Source: Taenia hydatigena (taxonomy: Eukaryota > Platyhelminthes > Cestoda > Cyclophyllidea > Taeniidae). From it: 64,000 nt of DNA. Positions 51,461-64,000 of this stretch are shown here, in pieces. The notes under the pieces were generated by a model. It saw only the letters and a list, made by a program, of their open reading frames with translations, was not told where the DNA came from and did not search any database. The DNA is taken from assembly GCA_036345935.2 (NCBI GenBank), contig JADWOT020000009.1:10569899-10633898 (forward strand). Reading direction: 5' to 3'. The position numbers and the translations under genes were made by a program. Within the stretch, counting starts at the first letter, position 1. Each line of letters begins with the position of its first letter.

Positions 51461-52592
51461 ATTAATCAAATCAACATTTGCATCTAGTTTGCATTGGAAA
51501 GCCTCCACTTCAATTTGGATGGCTTGATGTGGATTTACTCAATCGTTCCATTTTCGTTATCTGGGTCGTTACGTAGGTATCAATTCTTTATTTAACAAGC
51601 AAAAGTAATATGTTCACCAACGCTATAGCTCACGACGAACCCAAGTCCGTTCGTGCATTGAATTTTATGATAGCCTGGCCTGGTTAAATACTTTTAGTAA
51701 TAAATGTTCTAATAATAGACTAAGTGCCAGATCTTTTTGGGAACAAAGAATATTGCTAAAGTTAATTTATTGAAACTAAAGCAGAAGCACAGAGCACAGA
51801 AAAACGTCCCTTTGACAGATATACATTAAGCTCAATCATCACCGAAAACATATGAAAAAAAATAAAAATTTTAAGAACATTTGCCAGGCTACATATGAAA
51901 CTTAAATTACCTGCACTATAAAAAATGGAATCAAATTAAAATTAATTTCGTTTGTTGGTCACTGATTGCAGTTCCATGCCATTCAAAATAAAAAAATGTA
52001 TGAGGTCATTATAATGGCAATGCTAATGAAATACGCTACTGTGGGTTTTATCTGCGCTTAAGCTTAAGGCTTGGTGCCATTTTGTAATAATATTTTGGAA
52101 GGTAAGTCGTCTGTTTTCCATGTCGGTTCCCTCTTCCATCGCAGCGCCTACCTAATTAAATGACATCTTTTGGCTGTACTTCTGTAAAACATCACCTGCT
52201 CGTAGCAGATGTTTGTTCGTCTACTTATTTTGTTAATTTGTGTGTGAAATACTTAAACAGCTAAAACGGACTAGCCTGATGTTTGAACAGTTTTGCTTTT
52301 CGGACACGAATTAACTCATTGTCGCATCTGTTAGATAGAATGCGTTTGATTTGTTGGCACTTTAGTGGGACGACTGTGATAGTTCCCTTACTAATATCTA
52401 AGTATCGATGTAAAACGTGCTGTGACTTCAATTTTTTCATAGTTATTGTGGATTGTTTGTCAGCTGCGTTCGTTGCATACCAAATCTAAGCGATGTCTAA
52501 AAGGTCCATTTACCCATTATAGGGGTTACTGTCTTATCTGGCGTTCTTATTTTATCTTTCGCACTGCCTCTAACAGCTATCAATTGTTGAAA
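51461..52592. other. Upstream region of the NCoR gene
   Basis: AT-rich flank. An acceptor-like TCTAACAG near 52570 suggests that the NCoR start codon lies in a second exon behind a 5' untranslated exon. No promoter element was recognised. Confidence 0.35.
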
Positions 52593-55500
52593 ATGGGAGC
52601 TGCCTACTCATCCGGTCCGGTTGGCGGTGGTGGTCAGCCTCCCGGAGGTAGCGGTGGTGGTAATGTAGGCCGCTTCTCCGATGGTAGAAGCAATAACAGC
52701 GCCGGTGCTCATCCTCTCCTCGACCAGAGCTCATTCTCTTGGCTCAATTTGGCTAGGAGTGGTCAGTTACCCCCCTCTGGTGGTGTCGGTGCACCTTCAA
52801 TGCGTGCTCAACCCCAGTTGCCGCAGCAACCACAACAGCAGCCGCAACAGCAACAGCAAAGCGCTCAATCTGGCATTGAGGAACTTATCGCCAACTTTTC
52901 TCGTGCAAATCCTAATTTTCTCTATTCATGTGAGTGTACGATGACTGTATATGGTTCTTCCATCCTAAAATGCAATCTTTTGATGCCAAATTAAGGATGA
53001 ACAATACGACTTTCGAAAGGTCAGAATTTTTGGCTGTTCATAGCAGTTTTGTCAAACTATTAGCTGCTTTTTTCATCTCTAGTTAATTATGTTACACTTG
53101 TTTACTTCTTCTGACTAGTATTAACGATTAAGTGGAAAATTCCATTTGAATTAACTCTTTGATCTTTGCTGGTACTCAGCTCTCCATCACACTTCTTTAT
53201 GGTGCGGCTTAGCAAATAACTAAAATATTTCTGCAACGGTCGCTAAATGGAATTTAACGTGATCAATATAACCTCTAGAGGTCACAGTCAGCCAAAACTT
53301 TTGGCGTATATCACGGTAACCGTCTGGTATGTGAATGATTGACTATTGAGGTCAGTTTCATGCTACAATATGGGAATGGATTAACCATCTTGCAGATAAG
53401 GATGTACTTTTGAAATCGCCTGCACCCCAGCTCTAAATGAGGCAACCTCTGCTCCCCAGTTTTAGAAAATTTACGTGCGCAGCAGCAACAGCAACAACAA
53501 CAGCCGCACTATCAACAAGCAACGTCCCAATCACAAATGTTGAGTGGTCAGGTTCCTCAGACTTCTGTATCTCGCTCTCGCTCCCCTACTCATCATCAAC
53601 ACTCCCCCCAAACCGGTGTTCCTCGACCCTCTAGTGACTCCTTGGGCGGTCTTGGAGGCCAATCTGCCTCAGGTGATGGTTTATTCATTGTTCCCTGTGG
53701 CAAAATAAAACCAGAACAGAAGCTCCCAGATCATGGTACCGTTAACTGTGCTAATCCGGTCAAAAAAATAGCTCATGGCTCTTTTGTACAGGGCATTTTA
53801 GGGTTTCATTAATCAGTTAAACTTGATAACTATCTACTTAAGGACTGAATAGGACTAGTGTTGAATGTGAAAACTGATAAATATCACTAGGTCGGCCAGG
53901 CTCAGCAGCTTCGACTTCATTCAGTCAACCCAGGGTAGGTGGTGGCAGCGGTAATAGCAGCATCAAGTATGGGGGTGGTGGAAGTCAATCTCAGCAGCAG
54001 ACCCTACCGGAGCAGTTGGTGTCGGCAGCAGCAGCTGCAGCCGCCTACCCTCATCGCCCCTCCTCTTCAGCCTCAGCTTCTCTCCGATCCTCTAATACAG
54101 GCTCTGGCACTGGGTACTCTGTTTTGCCAGTCAATTCCACCCAGTTTCACCCAGCCTACGCTGCAGTTGCTGCAGCTTCTCATCTGAGCCACGGCGACAA
54201 TCTCCAGGACCTAGTAAGGTTTTCTTGGTTTTCGACGCCAAAAATTTCAAGTGTTTCTCAACTCCTCCAATCCTTTTGCTTCCGTAGACACGTAGCAGTG
54301 GGCAGTCAATAGGCAGCGGAGGCAGAATGCCGCCCTCGAAACGGCCCCGTCTTGTCTCCTCATCGGGGTCTTCTGTGCCCCCTACATCAGCACCACCCTC
54401 GTCTTCACCCTACCTCTCACAGTCCTCTTCTCTCTCGCGTCAACAGCAGCAACAGCATGAGCTGCTGAGTAGACAGTTGTTGCAAAGCGCCGCGAACAAT
54501 AAGACAGCCATTCTGGCTTTGGTCACTAATGTTGCTCAGCAACAGCAGCAACAGCAGGCTGCGGCTTCTGGGGGTAGGACTTCGGTCTCCTCAGGCTACT
54601 ACCAGTCCTCGGATTCGTATGCGCAAAGAAATGTTGGTCAACGGCAGCCTGGGGTAAGAGTTGGTTTCGATCTTTTACCTCATCCTTGGAGTTCCAACCT
54701 CAGTGTTGAAGTGGTGGTGTTGATGCCACTTTGATTATGCTAAACGCTGGCACTAAAAGCACTTTGTATTGTAGTGGTAACAGGTTTTCGAATTTCCATT
54801 TAATTGACTTAAAAATCAAATGTACTTAACCCTTACCGTCTTCTTCGATAATCTGGAATGTAGAAATTTCGATATATCAATGATCTTCTGCAACATTATT
54901 TACGGGAAGGGAACTTGCTTATGTATTGGTAACTGGAAATGTCCGTTTTAGATAGAAGTGCGCCTGCGCTAATTTGTACAATCAAGTTACTCATATTTTA
55001 TTAGCGAATGATGCATTTCCATCTTAGCGACTTCCCGATATTTCGGCACAAATAACCCATTTGCGGAGGGTTTATTTTCGTTCAAATTTTATTGCTTTCG
55101 CTCGATATTTTAATGATAAACACGGGGTAGGATTAAAGTGCTGTCCGATTGCCGCTTAGTATGAGATTCACTAAACCACCTTTTCATTCATTGATTGTTA
55201 GAAGAGACAACCGCCAACGGCGTCATCTGCGTAAACATATTTAGAAGGGAGATCGCGGTAATATAAGTGCAATAGAAACAGCCAATATCCATAGTCTCGG
55301 AGAAAATCGGTCACCATGGTCCAACTGTTTTAGTGTGGCATTATGCAGCTAGTTATTCATTTTATTCCTTTTGGTTCAGTCCACCTCTTTTTAATCTGTC
55401 GCATCCATGCAGTGTGAGTTCAGCTAAGGTAATCGGAACGTCACATGTGCGTAATCCTGCTAGCAGTCTTGCTAAGCTCCAGTTTCAGTTGAGGCCCCGT

Positions 55501-58500
55501 GAAGCATGATAGATAGACCAAGTGCATGTCTATGCACCGTATCCTTCCAGTCTCAGCTTCTAGTTTCCTCACCGAACACCTTGTCGCAATCATCCTCATC
55601 ATCTTCGTCATCGTCGGCAGCGGTAGCAGCAGCCGCAGCCGCAGCCTACAGTAATCTAGCGGCAGCAGCAGTGGCGGCAGCAGCTCAACAACAAGTCGCC
55701 TCCTCTGCAGCTGCAGCAGCTGCTGCTAACAACACCGGTGTCTATCATCAACAAGCAGCTGCCGCAGCCGCGGCCGCGGCTGGTAGATCGGGTTATCTCC
55801 ACGCCACCTCCTCCAACTCCACCAATTCAAGCCGTGGAAGCTACCGAGGGCAACCGCAGCAGTCCCAACAAATCTCTATCCCAACCGGCGGTGGTGGTGG
55901 AGGGGGTATGGGTTACCATACTCATAATACCGCGCACACCATGCCAGGTGGTAGTGGACTGCTTCGGCAGCAGACTAAGGAACCTGCTTACCATCCGCAG
56001 GTACGTTTCACACTTCTATAAGTGCCAGTTAGTTTGTCTAGTGATCTAATGTAACCTTGCATGATTGTTTTATATCTGGTCTTTTGTCCTACGTGCTTAG
56101 TCGTAATCGAATTAAAAGGCCCGTAGTAATGGTGAGCCCTACTTGAATAACCTTTGAGGTGAATGTCTTGTTGGAGACGCAAGGTTGAGTGCTTTGCAAC
56201 AATTGGAGGTGTCTTTTTTACCTAGCGTGTCCTATCATGTTCTTGCTGCCTTGAATTGGAGACATGGAGTTCGCGATTTAGTGACTCCTTTCGAAAAAGA
56301 ATGCAATATTTACCACGTGTAAATAACTGAGCAGATAGCGTAGTAGCTCTGGTTCAATTTCATCTCAGTTTGAATGTACTTAATTGCGACTGCTGTTGAC
56401 CCATTTCTTGTTGATGCATGAAACGATTATTTTTTGCGTTAGATCCAATTTAAAGAATACGCCAGAATTTCCATCCGCAAAACTCCAAAATGAAATCCTC
56501 CCATCATATAAAGGTTTTATGCCTTGCATTCGCGCGTTCGATCACAACAAACTTCTTTTTCTTCCTCTTTTAGACTGTTTAGTTCAACCTCTTCATTGTC
56601 TATCGCTGGATATTGTAGTGCTCAAGTTACCTCTGAAGACATGAATCTTGAAGACAGTTCTGTTGCCTACAAATAGAGAGGATGAGGAATCAGTAGCATA
56701 GGTGGCGTGGAAGCTAAATTACGTGGGGCTGAAAAGGCTTGCCGGTCACACATATTTATGGATTCTTGCTCTAGTTAATCCCCCTATTGTAACAGAAATA
56801 GCTAATAAAGGTTCCTTCGGGATTATCTCTTAAGCACTTTAGTGTTTCGCTCATATATCCCCGTTTTGTTATTCCAGGTGATCCTTTGAGTCTTTACGCT
56901 TCGTATTGATAAGCTAATTTCATTGCTTACCGTCGGACTTGTTACACATTAATGGTACGGTAAGTTTGGGATGTGCTATTGCAGGTGGAGGCGATATCAC
57001 CGGCGCCGGAGGAGGCGCGGCTGCTGGACACAGTGGAGGCGAAGTTGCAACGTGAGCGCGAGGAGATGCAACGCCGCCTTCACGAGATTGAGGCGCGCAT
57101 CAACAAGGAGGAGGGCCATCTGCGCTACCTCATGGACCGCGAGTCTAGTCTCACTGCTGATCTAAAAAATGAGACCGCTGCCCCGCCTCCCAATCCCCAT
57201 CGCACTAAAGCTCTCACCGTAAATGAGCTTGAGGATGAACGCGCCTACGAGAACCCTGTTCAGGCGGGTTGCCATTATACCTCTCAAAGTTGACTTGGAT
57301 GCTTTTGTGTTTGTGCTACAATGAGGCCTCCAGTACTTTGTGTATTTCGGGCTCTTTACAGTGCCAACCATCAGCAGCAATTCTATGGAGTTAATGGATT
57401 GTTTTTCCATTTGTTCCTAAGGTGATGTCGAAAACGTAGATAGTTCTTTGCTGACCCAAATTACGGTTCAGACATGATTTATGTTGCGATTTTATGAAGC
57501 ACTGGAGCCTAGGTGTGGTTTTTAGAAAGACTGCACAGAAAGGCTGGGAAGGTGCTATCATTAGAACACGATCAGAGCTGCCACCTGCGAAGAGGGCAGC
57601 TACATCATGGAAGATCAGTACATTGGTGTAACTAGACATGCGAATAATACCGATATCGTTTGGTTGTTTGGTCTCCTTCTTTCCCTTCTGAGAGTCATTT
57701 TCGGCGTTCCCAGTTAACGTTATTTTACTTTGTCACAATACACTCCTGAGTATTTATGTACTTCTTCGTACTATCACATTAGGCCTTTCATTGCTAAAGG
57801 TAATCCTGATTGTTGGAAGATTGTTAGCATAAGTGTCATGAGCATATCCTCATGTCAACAAGTAGATGATAAAAGTCGCAGGCGATCGAATTAGTGCTAG
57901 TAATAGCCATCTTGTTTGCACAGCAATGGGTAGTAGATTTACTGCTTCACTTTCCTGAGGTGAAGTTCTACAATTGTAGTTCACAATATTTTGCATCCGT
58001 GACGGTTTAGATTGTTCTCTTTGGTAGTGATTATGCATCCTCATGCTGCGAAGGTGCTAATTTTCACCAAACATTTCTACCTCAGGCTCTTCTCTCGGAG
58101 ACACGTTCACGCGCAAAGAGGCAACACGAGAGTCTTGCTCGTCTCTGTGGGCGATCAGTGAGTTCATGTCCCTGCGCCCTACCCGTCTATCGACAGCCCT
58201 CCGATCTGCCCGCACTTCGGCATGTCCAGTCAGTTTACAAAAACGGTTTCCGACGCCAACTTATTAAGTACATCCACCGACGCAAGCGGGCAGAGAGAGC
58301 GAGGCTTCGAATTCTTGCCAAGCACTATGCTCGACATGCACAGGTGAGCAGGATGGATCTATTTCAGGAAGCTAGAAGTTAAGCAGTTAGGAATGTAACA
58401 TTCAATGGCTAGGACTTCCTTTCAACATAACACTTCTCTATTTCACATTTGATAGGCCTTCTTCAAACGCCATGAAAAGTTAATGAACAGCGCTAAGCGG

Positions 58501-61500
58501 AAACAGAAAGACGCTAAAAATCGGGAAATATTCGATAAGGCCTTCCCTGAGATGAAGAAGATCCGCGAAGACCAGGGCCAAAAGGACGGAGGCAAGGGTG
58601 AAGACGGTCATGGTACGCTCATTGGTGCATCAATAATTGTCTGAAGTGACCACCTAATACTTCGTTTTAAAGCATTAGTACAATGAAACGACTTGTAGTC
58701 GGACCAAATTCTACCGCTTACCCATGATTTAAAGTGAAGATCTTTTGTGCGACCCCATCTTTTTTCCTTACCATTCGACTATATTCTTTAAAATCGTTTT
58801 TTTACAAACAGACACTGGTTCCAATGCCGGTTCAAATGGAGCTGATGGCGATCAAGCGTACGATCTAGTCGAAGACATTGCCAAGATGAAGGTAGGCTCC
58901 TGTCATCTTTGGTCTTATGAATAGTTATTATTACAGAGAGTGTGGTGGCGTTGGTGTTACCCTCCTTCCTCTTCTAGGAGTACGCTATTGATCCACCCGT
59001 TACTCTGGCACCATGGGAGAGATCTTATCACTTCCTCTGCACCGCCCATCGCATCATTGATCCAAAATCAGACCATCTGAAAGCCCAATCCTTGGAGAAG
59101 TGGTCGAAAGAGGACAGAGCACGTTTTAAGGAGCGCTTCTTAGCCACACCAAAGAACTTCACTACAATCGCAGCTAGTTTAGACAAGACGGTGGCAGAAT
59201 GCATTCACTATTACTATCTCAGCAAGAAGTCTGAGGGTTATAAGGCTTTGGTGAAGAAGCACAGCACCTCGCGTCGAAGGCGGACTGGCCACTCGGACAA
59301 AAATGGACCTACAGGTCCTTCGCATGGAACCGCCTCAAAGAAAGCACCTTCCAGGGTCTCTACGCCCGGTGGAGATGATCATCGGAACTCCCCACATCCT
59401 GATTCCAAGGTAATACTTTGTCTGCCTGGCTGACTATTTGTAAAATCGACGATACTTGTGATCTGCATTCTTGAAGAACGAGGATGGTCACACGGCAGGA
59501 CACCGAAAAGGCGGTGGTGGCGGAGGTTCCACTCGGGGTAGATCGGGCCGTCGCGGTGGAAGCGGTGATCATCGATCCACGAAGGGATCCGGAAGAGGAC
59601 GCTCAGGAACACCTGTACCGCCACCAGTTCCAACAACATCTTCCAACGCTTTGAGCCAGTCTGAAAGCGTTGCCACTGACATCAAGCCAACGCCAACGGA
59701 GATTGATAGACCTCAGAGTTCTGCCTCCGGTAGGTGCTGCAGATCTAGTCAGGAGTTAGCCATTCGCATTTTTGGTTATTTTAATGATATCTCTTTTAGC
59801 TTTAAAAATTGAAGATGCCAAAGATAATCAGACGGCTCCTGTGAAACCGTTGGATTCAAGTTTGACGAAAAACTCCAACGAATCATCGCTTTCGATCAAA
59901 GAGAAGGATGAGGTAAGGGTTTTCAAGCAGGTAGATTGTTCTAGCCTTTTCGCCCCATCAGAGTACAACATGAACTGTTCGCATTTTTTCTTAGCCAAGG
60001 GAAGCATTTCAAGGTGGATCGAAACAGATCGACGAGTTTTCTTCGCCAGATGGACAGGTGCCATCGGTCCCCTCGTTGGTGTACTTTCATGAACTGCTTA
60101 AACGAAATGTTGACAAGGCATATGTATCGGTAATTTGATGGTTCATATCAAGGCTCCTCCTTTGGAACCATAATTTAACGTCTTTTTCAAAAACAGGGGA
60201 TAAATTCGAATCTTCAACGGGTCACAGAGACGATAGTAGCAACAGGAGGAGGAGGAGGAGTACCCACCGGTTCCATGGACCTCCGTCACGGTTACGCGTC
60301 GCCTCATCATCACCCTACCTCTATCACAGACGCTGTTACCTTGACTCATGGCTCTCCAGCCTCTGGAACCTTTTCCCCCCATCTTCATCCTGAGGAGTCA
60401 ACTATGAATCGATCGGCCTTCCCTGATGCTGGTGGTGTTGGCTCGAACCTTTTGCCTCAAAAGGGTATGCAGAACTGAAGTTCATTCAATTTGATAGTTG
60501 AGCCTCATGGAGTGCGAACATGAGTAACTTTTTCAGGAAAATATTCTAGCAAATGCATCGGCTGGTTTCACTTCAAATATTGATTGACCAGCTTCTTAAT
60601 ACACTTGAATCGTCCTATTGCAACCACCTTTCATTACCTGTTGCTAATATAATTGGAAACACTGAAGTTGCCTGCCTCCCACTTCCTTCCTGAAGGTGGC
60701 ATCCCTTATGCACAATTTCTTATTGTTCAGCGTTTATTTCGATTGTTCTGAGCCCTAGCTTCCCACCTCATTTTCATCACAATATATCCAAATCTTGTCG
60801 TCACTTCGAACATCCGCGTAAGATGTGGTGTTTCATTCAATGGGGTATATGATGCAGGCGTTTTGGATTATTTGCTTTGTTTGAGTTGACAGAAAAGCGC
60901 CTTAATTGTGGATGTACAACCAACAGTGCTGATATTGTAGATGCGGTTGCAGCTTCCTGTTTAGCAGCCGCTTTGCCTGAACATCTTGTCAATTTGGCAA
61001 AAGGAGCGGTAGCTGCTGGTAGTATCCCTCCAGAATTGCTGGCTAGCATTCCCCAACTCTCTGCAGTGGCAGCTTCAGGTGCAGCCTACGGAGCACCATC
61101 CCCTTCCTCCTCTGGCTCCACTCAGGCCCTAGCTCAGGTCCTCACCCAATCAATGGCGCGTGGGGTGAGCTGAGAACGCCCCAATTTATGTCGAGTATCC
61201 ATGTGTTGTGATTGATATGCCTATTTACTGTAGGGAGGCTCACAATCACCAACACAGAAGCCGGCCCATGATCCCTCTAACCAATCGTCAGATCCAGCTG
61301 CAGCTGCCTACAGTAAAGCCATCCTCATTGGCGACTTTTGCACGGCTCAACAACTCTCCAGAGGGAGTACACCCTCTCAACAGGCCCAAATCCCCACTTC
61401 TGCCAACATGACTGGAACTGGTTTGCAACGCGCCGGTAGGTGTCGAGGACCTTTATGGTGCATCCTATTATCTCTGTGTTTATTGTCAATTCATCGTTTG

Positions 61501-64000
61501 CTTTTAGCTGACTACACCGACCCTGCCTACCTTAGCAGTCGAACTATCGATCCGTTGACCCTGCCTTTGCCTTCCAAACGCTCCGGTCCCGGTGGATCTA
61601 CTCCGGGTCCTTCTCGTTCCATGGGACATGGGGGTTCTCAAGGCCTTTTGCGATCCCCTCCAGCAGGTGGGGGCTCCAGTTATCATCATCAACCACCTTC
61701 ACTTCCTCCACCACTTTCCAGGCACCGTCAAATAGCTTCACATCCGTCGTCCAGTGAGTTCCCTCAAAATTTTGAAGGAGGAGCTCTGAACAAGTCGTAG
61801 TACTCTCATTTGATTTTTCAACTCTTTTCAGGCATTGATGCTGGATTGCCACGCCAAAATTCAGGAAGGTCATTGGGTGCTCTCCAGAGTGGTGTCTACG
61901 CTCCCCAAGCCAGTTATGGAGATACATCCGTCAATAAACCCTCCGGTTATTATGATTTACCATCCATTAATCCTCCTAAGGTAAGTGTAGCTGCGCCATG
62001 TTTTTGTTTGTAACTGAGTCATCATGTTCTGGAGATAAATAACTCCCCTCTCCTTGCAATTAACTACTTGTCTCATTCATGTGTTGAGATCTATTGTTGA
62101 CGAATTTAATGAGTTATTTCCCACCTTAGTCGAGTACTTGCCAATATCTCCATCACCAAAGCCCTTCGAATGAGATTACCTTGTTGACTTGTTCAGAGAT
62201 TGCAATATTTGTGCTTATGCGGTACATGAAACTGGCATTGTTTTACAAAAATTAATATCAAAATGTAGACTACTGATGATGTCCGGGCGACATTTTGCTC
62301 ACCCCTCCCGTTTGAGGATTCGCATATTTTCGAAAGGGAGTTCTCTAGTCGTAAGCCTCTTTGAGTGAATATAATTCTGAGTGGGTTCTGGAATTGATAA
62401 AATCGGATGTCAGTTTTTAAAATAGTTGGAAATAAACATCATCAGGTGGTTTGATCTTGTTATTTTACAGAAAACGGATGAGTCTTGAACGCATGTTAGT
62501 TTCGCTATTAAGTCTTTGGCTCTAGGATACTTTGCGTTGCTCTGGTGCTATGTACGGACCGAAAATAAGCGCTTGAATTTCGTAAAACAAAAAGGGGTGT
62601 TCTTTTGTCATCTTCAAGAAGAATAGCGTCCCATCGATCAACTTGGAATCGGCAGTGGGCTGTCGAGGGAGTGGAGGTCTAGATCCTAAGGTAGAGGAGT
62701 ATATAAACCACGCAGCAAAGCTCTACCAGGACGAAGTGGAGCGCTACACCTCACGTGATCGCTCCGACTCTATGCGCACTCGTACGAGTAGCGAGACATC
62801 GCAACAGATGCACACGGCGTTGGACAACGCGCGCCAGCGCGTTCTTGGCATGACGGCTGCTGCTGCCGCTGTTGAAAATTCCAGTGCGCTCACGGGCTAC
62901 ACTGCTCCCTCCGTCTTTACGAATTCCGTCCCCGCCGAACCGATGGGCGGTATGCTGGATATCAGCGAGATGCTTGTAAGCTCTTTGGTCTTTCGGTTTA
63001 ATTATTTTCTCGGCAGCCACATTTAGGTAAAGTCGAAACCTTGTATTTACTTGAATGAGTAATGCCTTGGTCATTCAAAAGGAAGCATCTATGATGTTTG
63101 CTGCATTACTGATATAACATTATGAAGCACCAATGGGGAAAAACTGCCTTTTATTAGTAAAGCATTGCTTACCGCAGGGTGGTTCATCTCAGCTTTTTAA
63201 TGTGAGAATGAGGCATATTCTAGGTGAGCAAATGCTCGAAAACTAGCTTTTTAATTCTATTATTCATCTTCTTGTAACAGGCGAGATATATTATTACGAG
63301 TTGGGTGGTCTATAGCAATCTTGCGTTAGACAGGGGAGAGGTATTAGCATCAGGTTTATGAGAAGAACCCTGATAGGAGGTCTATCTGAGCGTAGAATAT
63401 GCCTTTTACTGGTAATAATCAATCCACTGCTCTCTAGGCATAGTTTGACGTTTAGTGAAGTGATGGTGAAAGCGCACAATTTAATTTTTTTTAAATACGA
63501 AGTCGGAAACCTGTCTCCTATTTATCTAGCTCGAGTATTCACGGTGTTTCGCAGTCTCCTCTCCCTTATTTAAGTAACAATTTTTTCAATCACGCCCATA
63601 TGGTTTCTTCCTTTTCAGGCCAAATACGGTCCGCAGTATCTTTCACTAATCGCAGCTGCGGCAGCTGCAGAAGCGAATCCTTCCTCCACACCAATGGCTG
63701 CATCATCATCGGCGATGGCAGTCGAAGGCATCCCCATGTTCACTCCTCGATCGTCTAAACCATCTCTAATGGACAGAAGCGCCCAACTTCAGCCATTGCC
63801 ACTGCCAACACCTTCAGCGTCGGCGTCGCAGTTCGCTCCTACACCACTGCACAACATTCCCCAGCCGATGCCGTTGCCACGCTATCGCAAGTCTGCTAGT
63901 GGCACCATCAGTAACGCTGCCACTGCTGCGACCTCTGCTGGACATCCTCCCTCCTCTTCGTTCAGTTCACCCGCGCTCTCCTCACAACGCGATTTCTACC
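52593..64000 (+). CDS. NCOR: Nuclear receptor corepressor (NCoR/SMRT family), 5' part, runs off the window
   Basis: NCoR/SMRT proteins are nuclear scaffolds that recruit HDAC3. In-phase exons: 52593-52939, 53459-53672, 53891-54213, 54289-54653, 55551-56000, 56985-57263, 58086-58343, 58456-58612, 58812-58891, 58978-59409, 59477-59729, 59800-59912, 59995-60129, 60197-60464, 60893-61164, 61234-61435, 61508-61753, 61832-61980, about 62619-62975 and 63619 to the end. The N-terminus is Gly-, Gln- and Ala-rich and includes KRPRL. A coiled coil (exon 56985) is followed by LPVYRQPSDLPALRHVQSVY and LIKYIHRRKRAERARLR, matching the NCoR region before SANT1. The exon at 58978 holds the first SANT/DAD domain: FLATPKNFTTIAASLDKTVA and CIHYYYLSKKSEGYKALVKK. 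Later exons are Pro/Ser/His-rich; ILIGDFCTAQQL recalls the SMRT IINDYITSQQM motif. A second SANT domain was not found. Confidence 0.93.

Noticed and set aside
1..64000. CRISPR arrays, prokaryotic operons, coding retrotransposons
   Set aside because: No array of regular short repeats with spacers, no Shine-Dalgarno-led operons, and no reverse transcriptase or transposase motif was seen on either strand.

Overview
This is a eukaryotic nuclear window of multi-exon genes with GT-AG introns and no prokaryotic features. Many introns are only about 65-80 bases long. The recognisable genes are animal ones: a FoxF forkhead factor, a nuclear receptor corepressor (NCoR/SMRT), WDR3, a BEN-domain protein, a FERM protein and a C19orf44-like protein. 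The mix of tiny and long introns, low-complexity Ser/Gln/Ala-rich proteins and moderate GC suggests a parasitic flatworm, most likely a cestode such as a taeniid. That assignment is inference, because no rRNA or mitochondrial marker is present.

Layout, left to right: (1) + strand, about 0.97-7.95 kb, the 3' part of a FERM-domain protein with a long disordered, Cys/His-containing tail. (2) - strand, 12.1-9.2 kb, a BEN-domain protein with an upstream coiled coil (BANP/BEND-like). (3) + strand, 15.6-20.3 kb, a C19orf44-like (DUF4614) protein. (4) - strand, 26.7-21.0 kb, complete WDR3/Utp12, a small-subunit processome WD40 protein. (5) + strand, 27.1-29.4 kb, an unidentified coiled-coil protein with a basic tail; its locus holds two exact tandem duplications (103 and 180 bases). 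(6) - strand, 35.8-31.5 kb, FoxF with an unusually long N-terminus, preceded by a promoter region with regularly spaced CCAAT boxes and forkhead-type sites. (7) 36.7-52.5 kb, mostly gene-free, with CCAAT clusters, simple repeats, a three-copy degenerate repeat and the 3' end of a small unidentified + strand gene at 48.3-48.9 kb. (8) + strand, 52.6 kb to the window end, the 5' part of NCoR/SMRT, with one SANT domain seen.

The genes do not form a pathway. WDR3 acts in ribosome biogenesis. FoxF, NCoR and the BEN protein act in transcriptional control. Orientation matters locally: FERM/BEN and C19orf44/WDR3 are convergent pairs, while WDR3 and the coiled-coil gene are head-to-head and about 430 bases apart. 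Exon joins were inferred by eye from splice consensus and phase, so individual boundaries may be off by a few bases.
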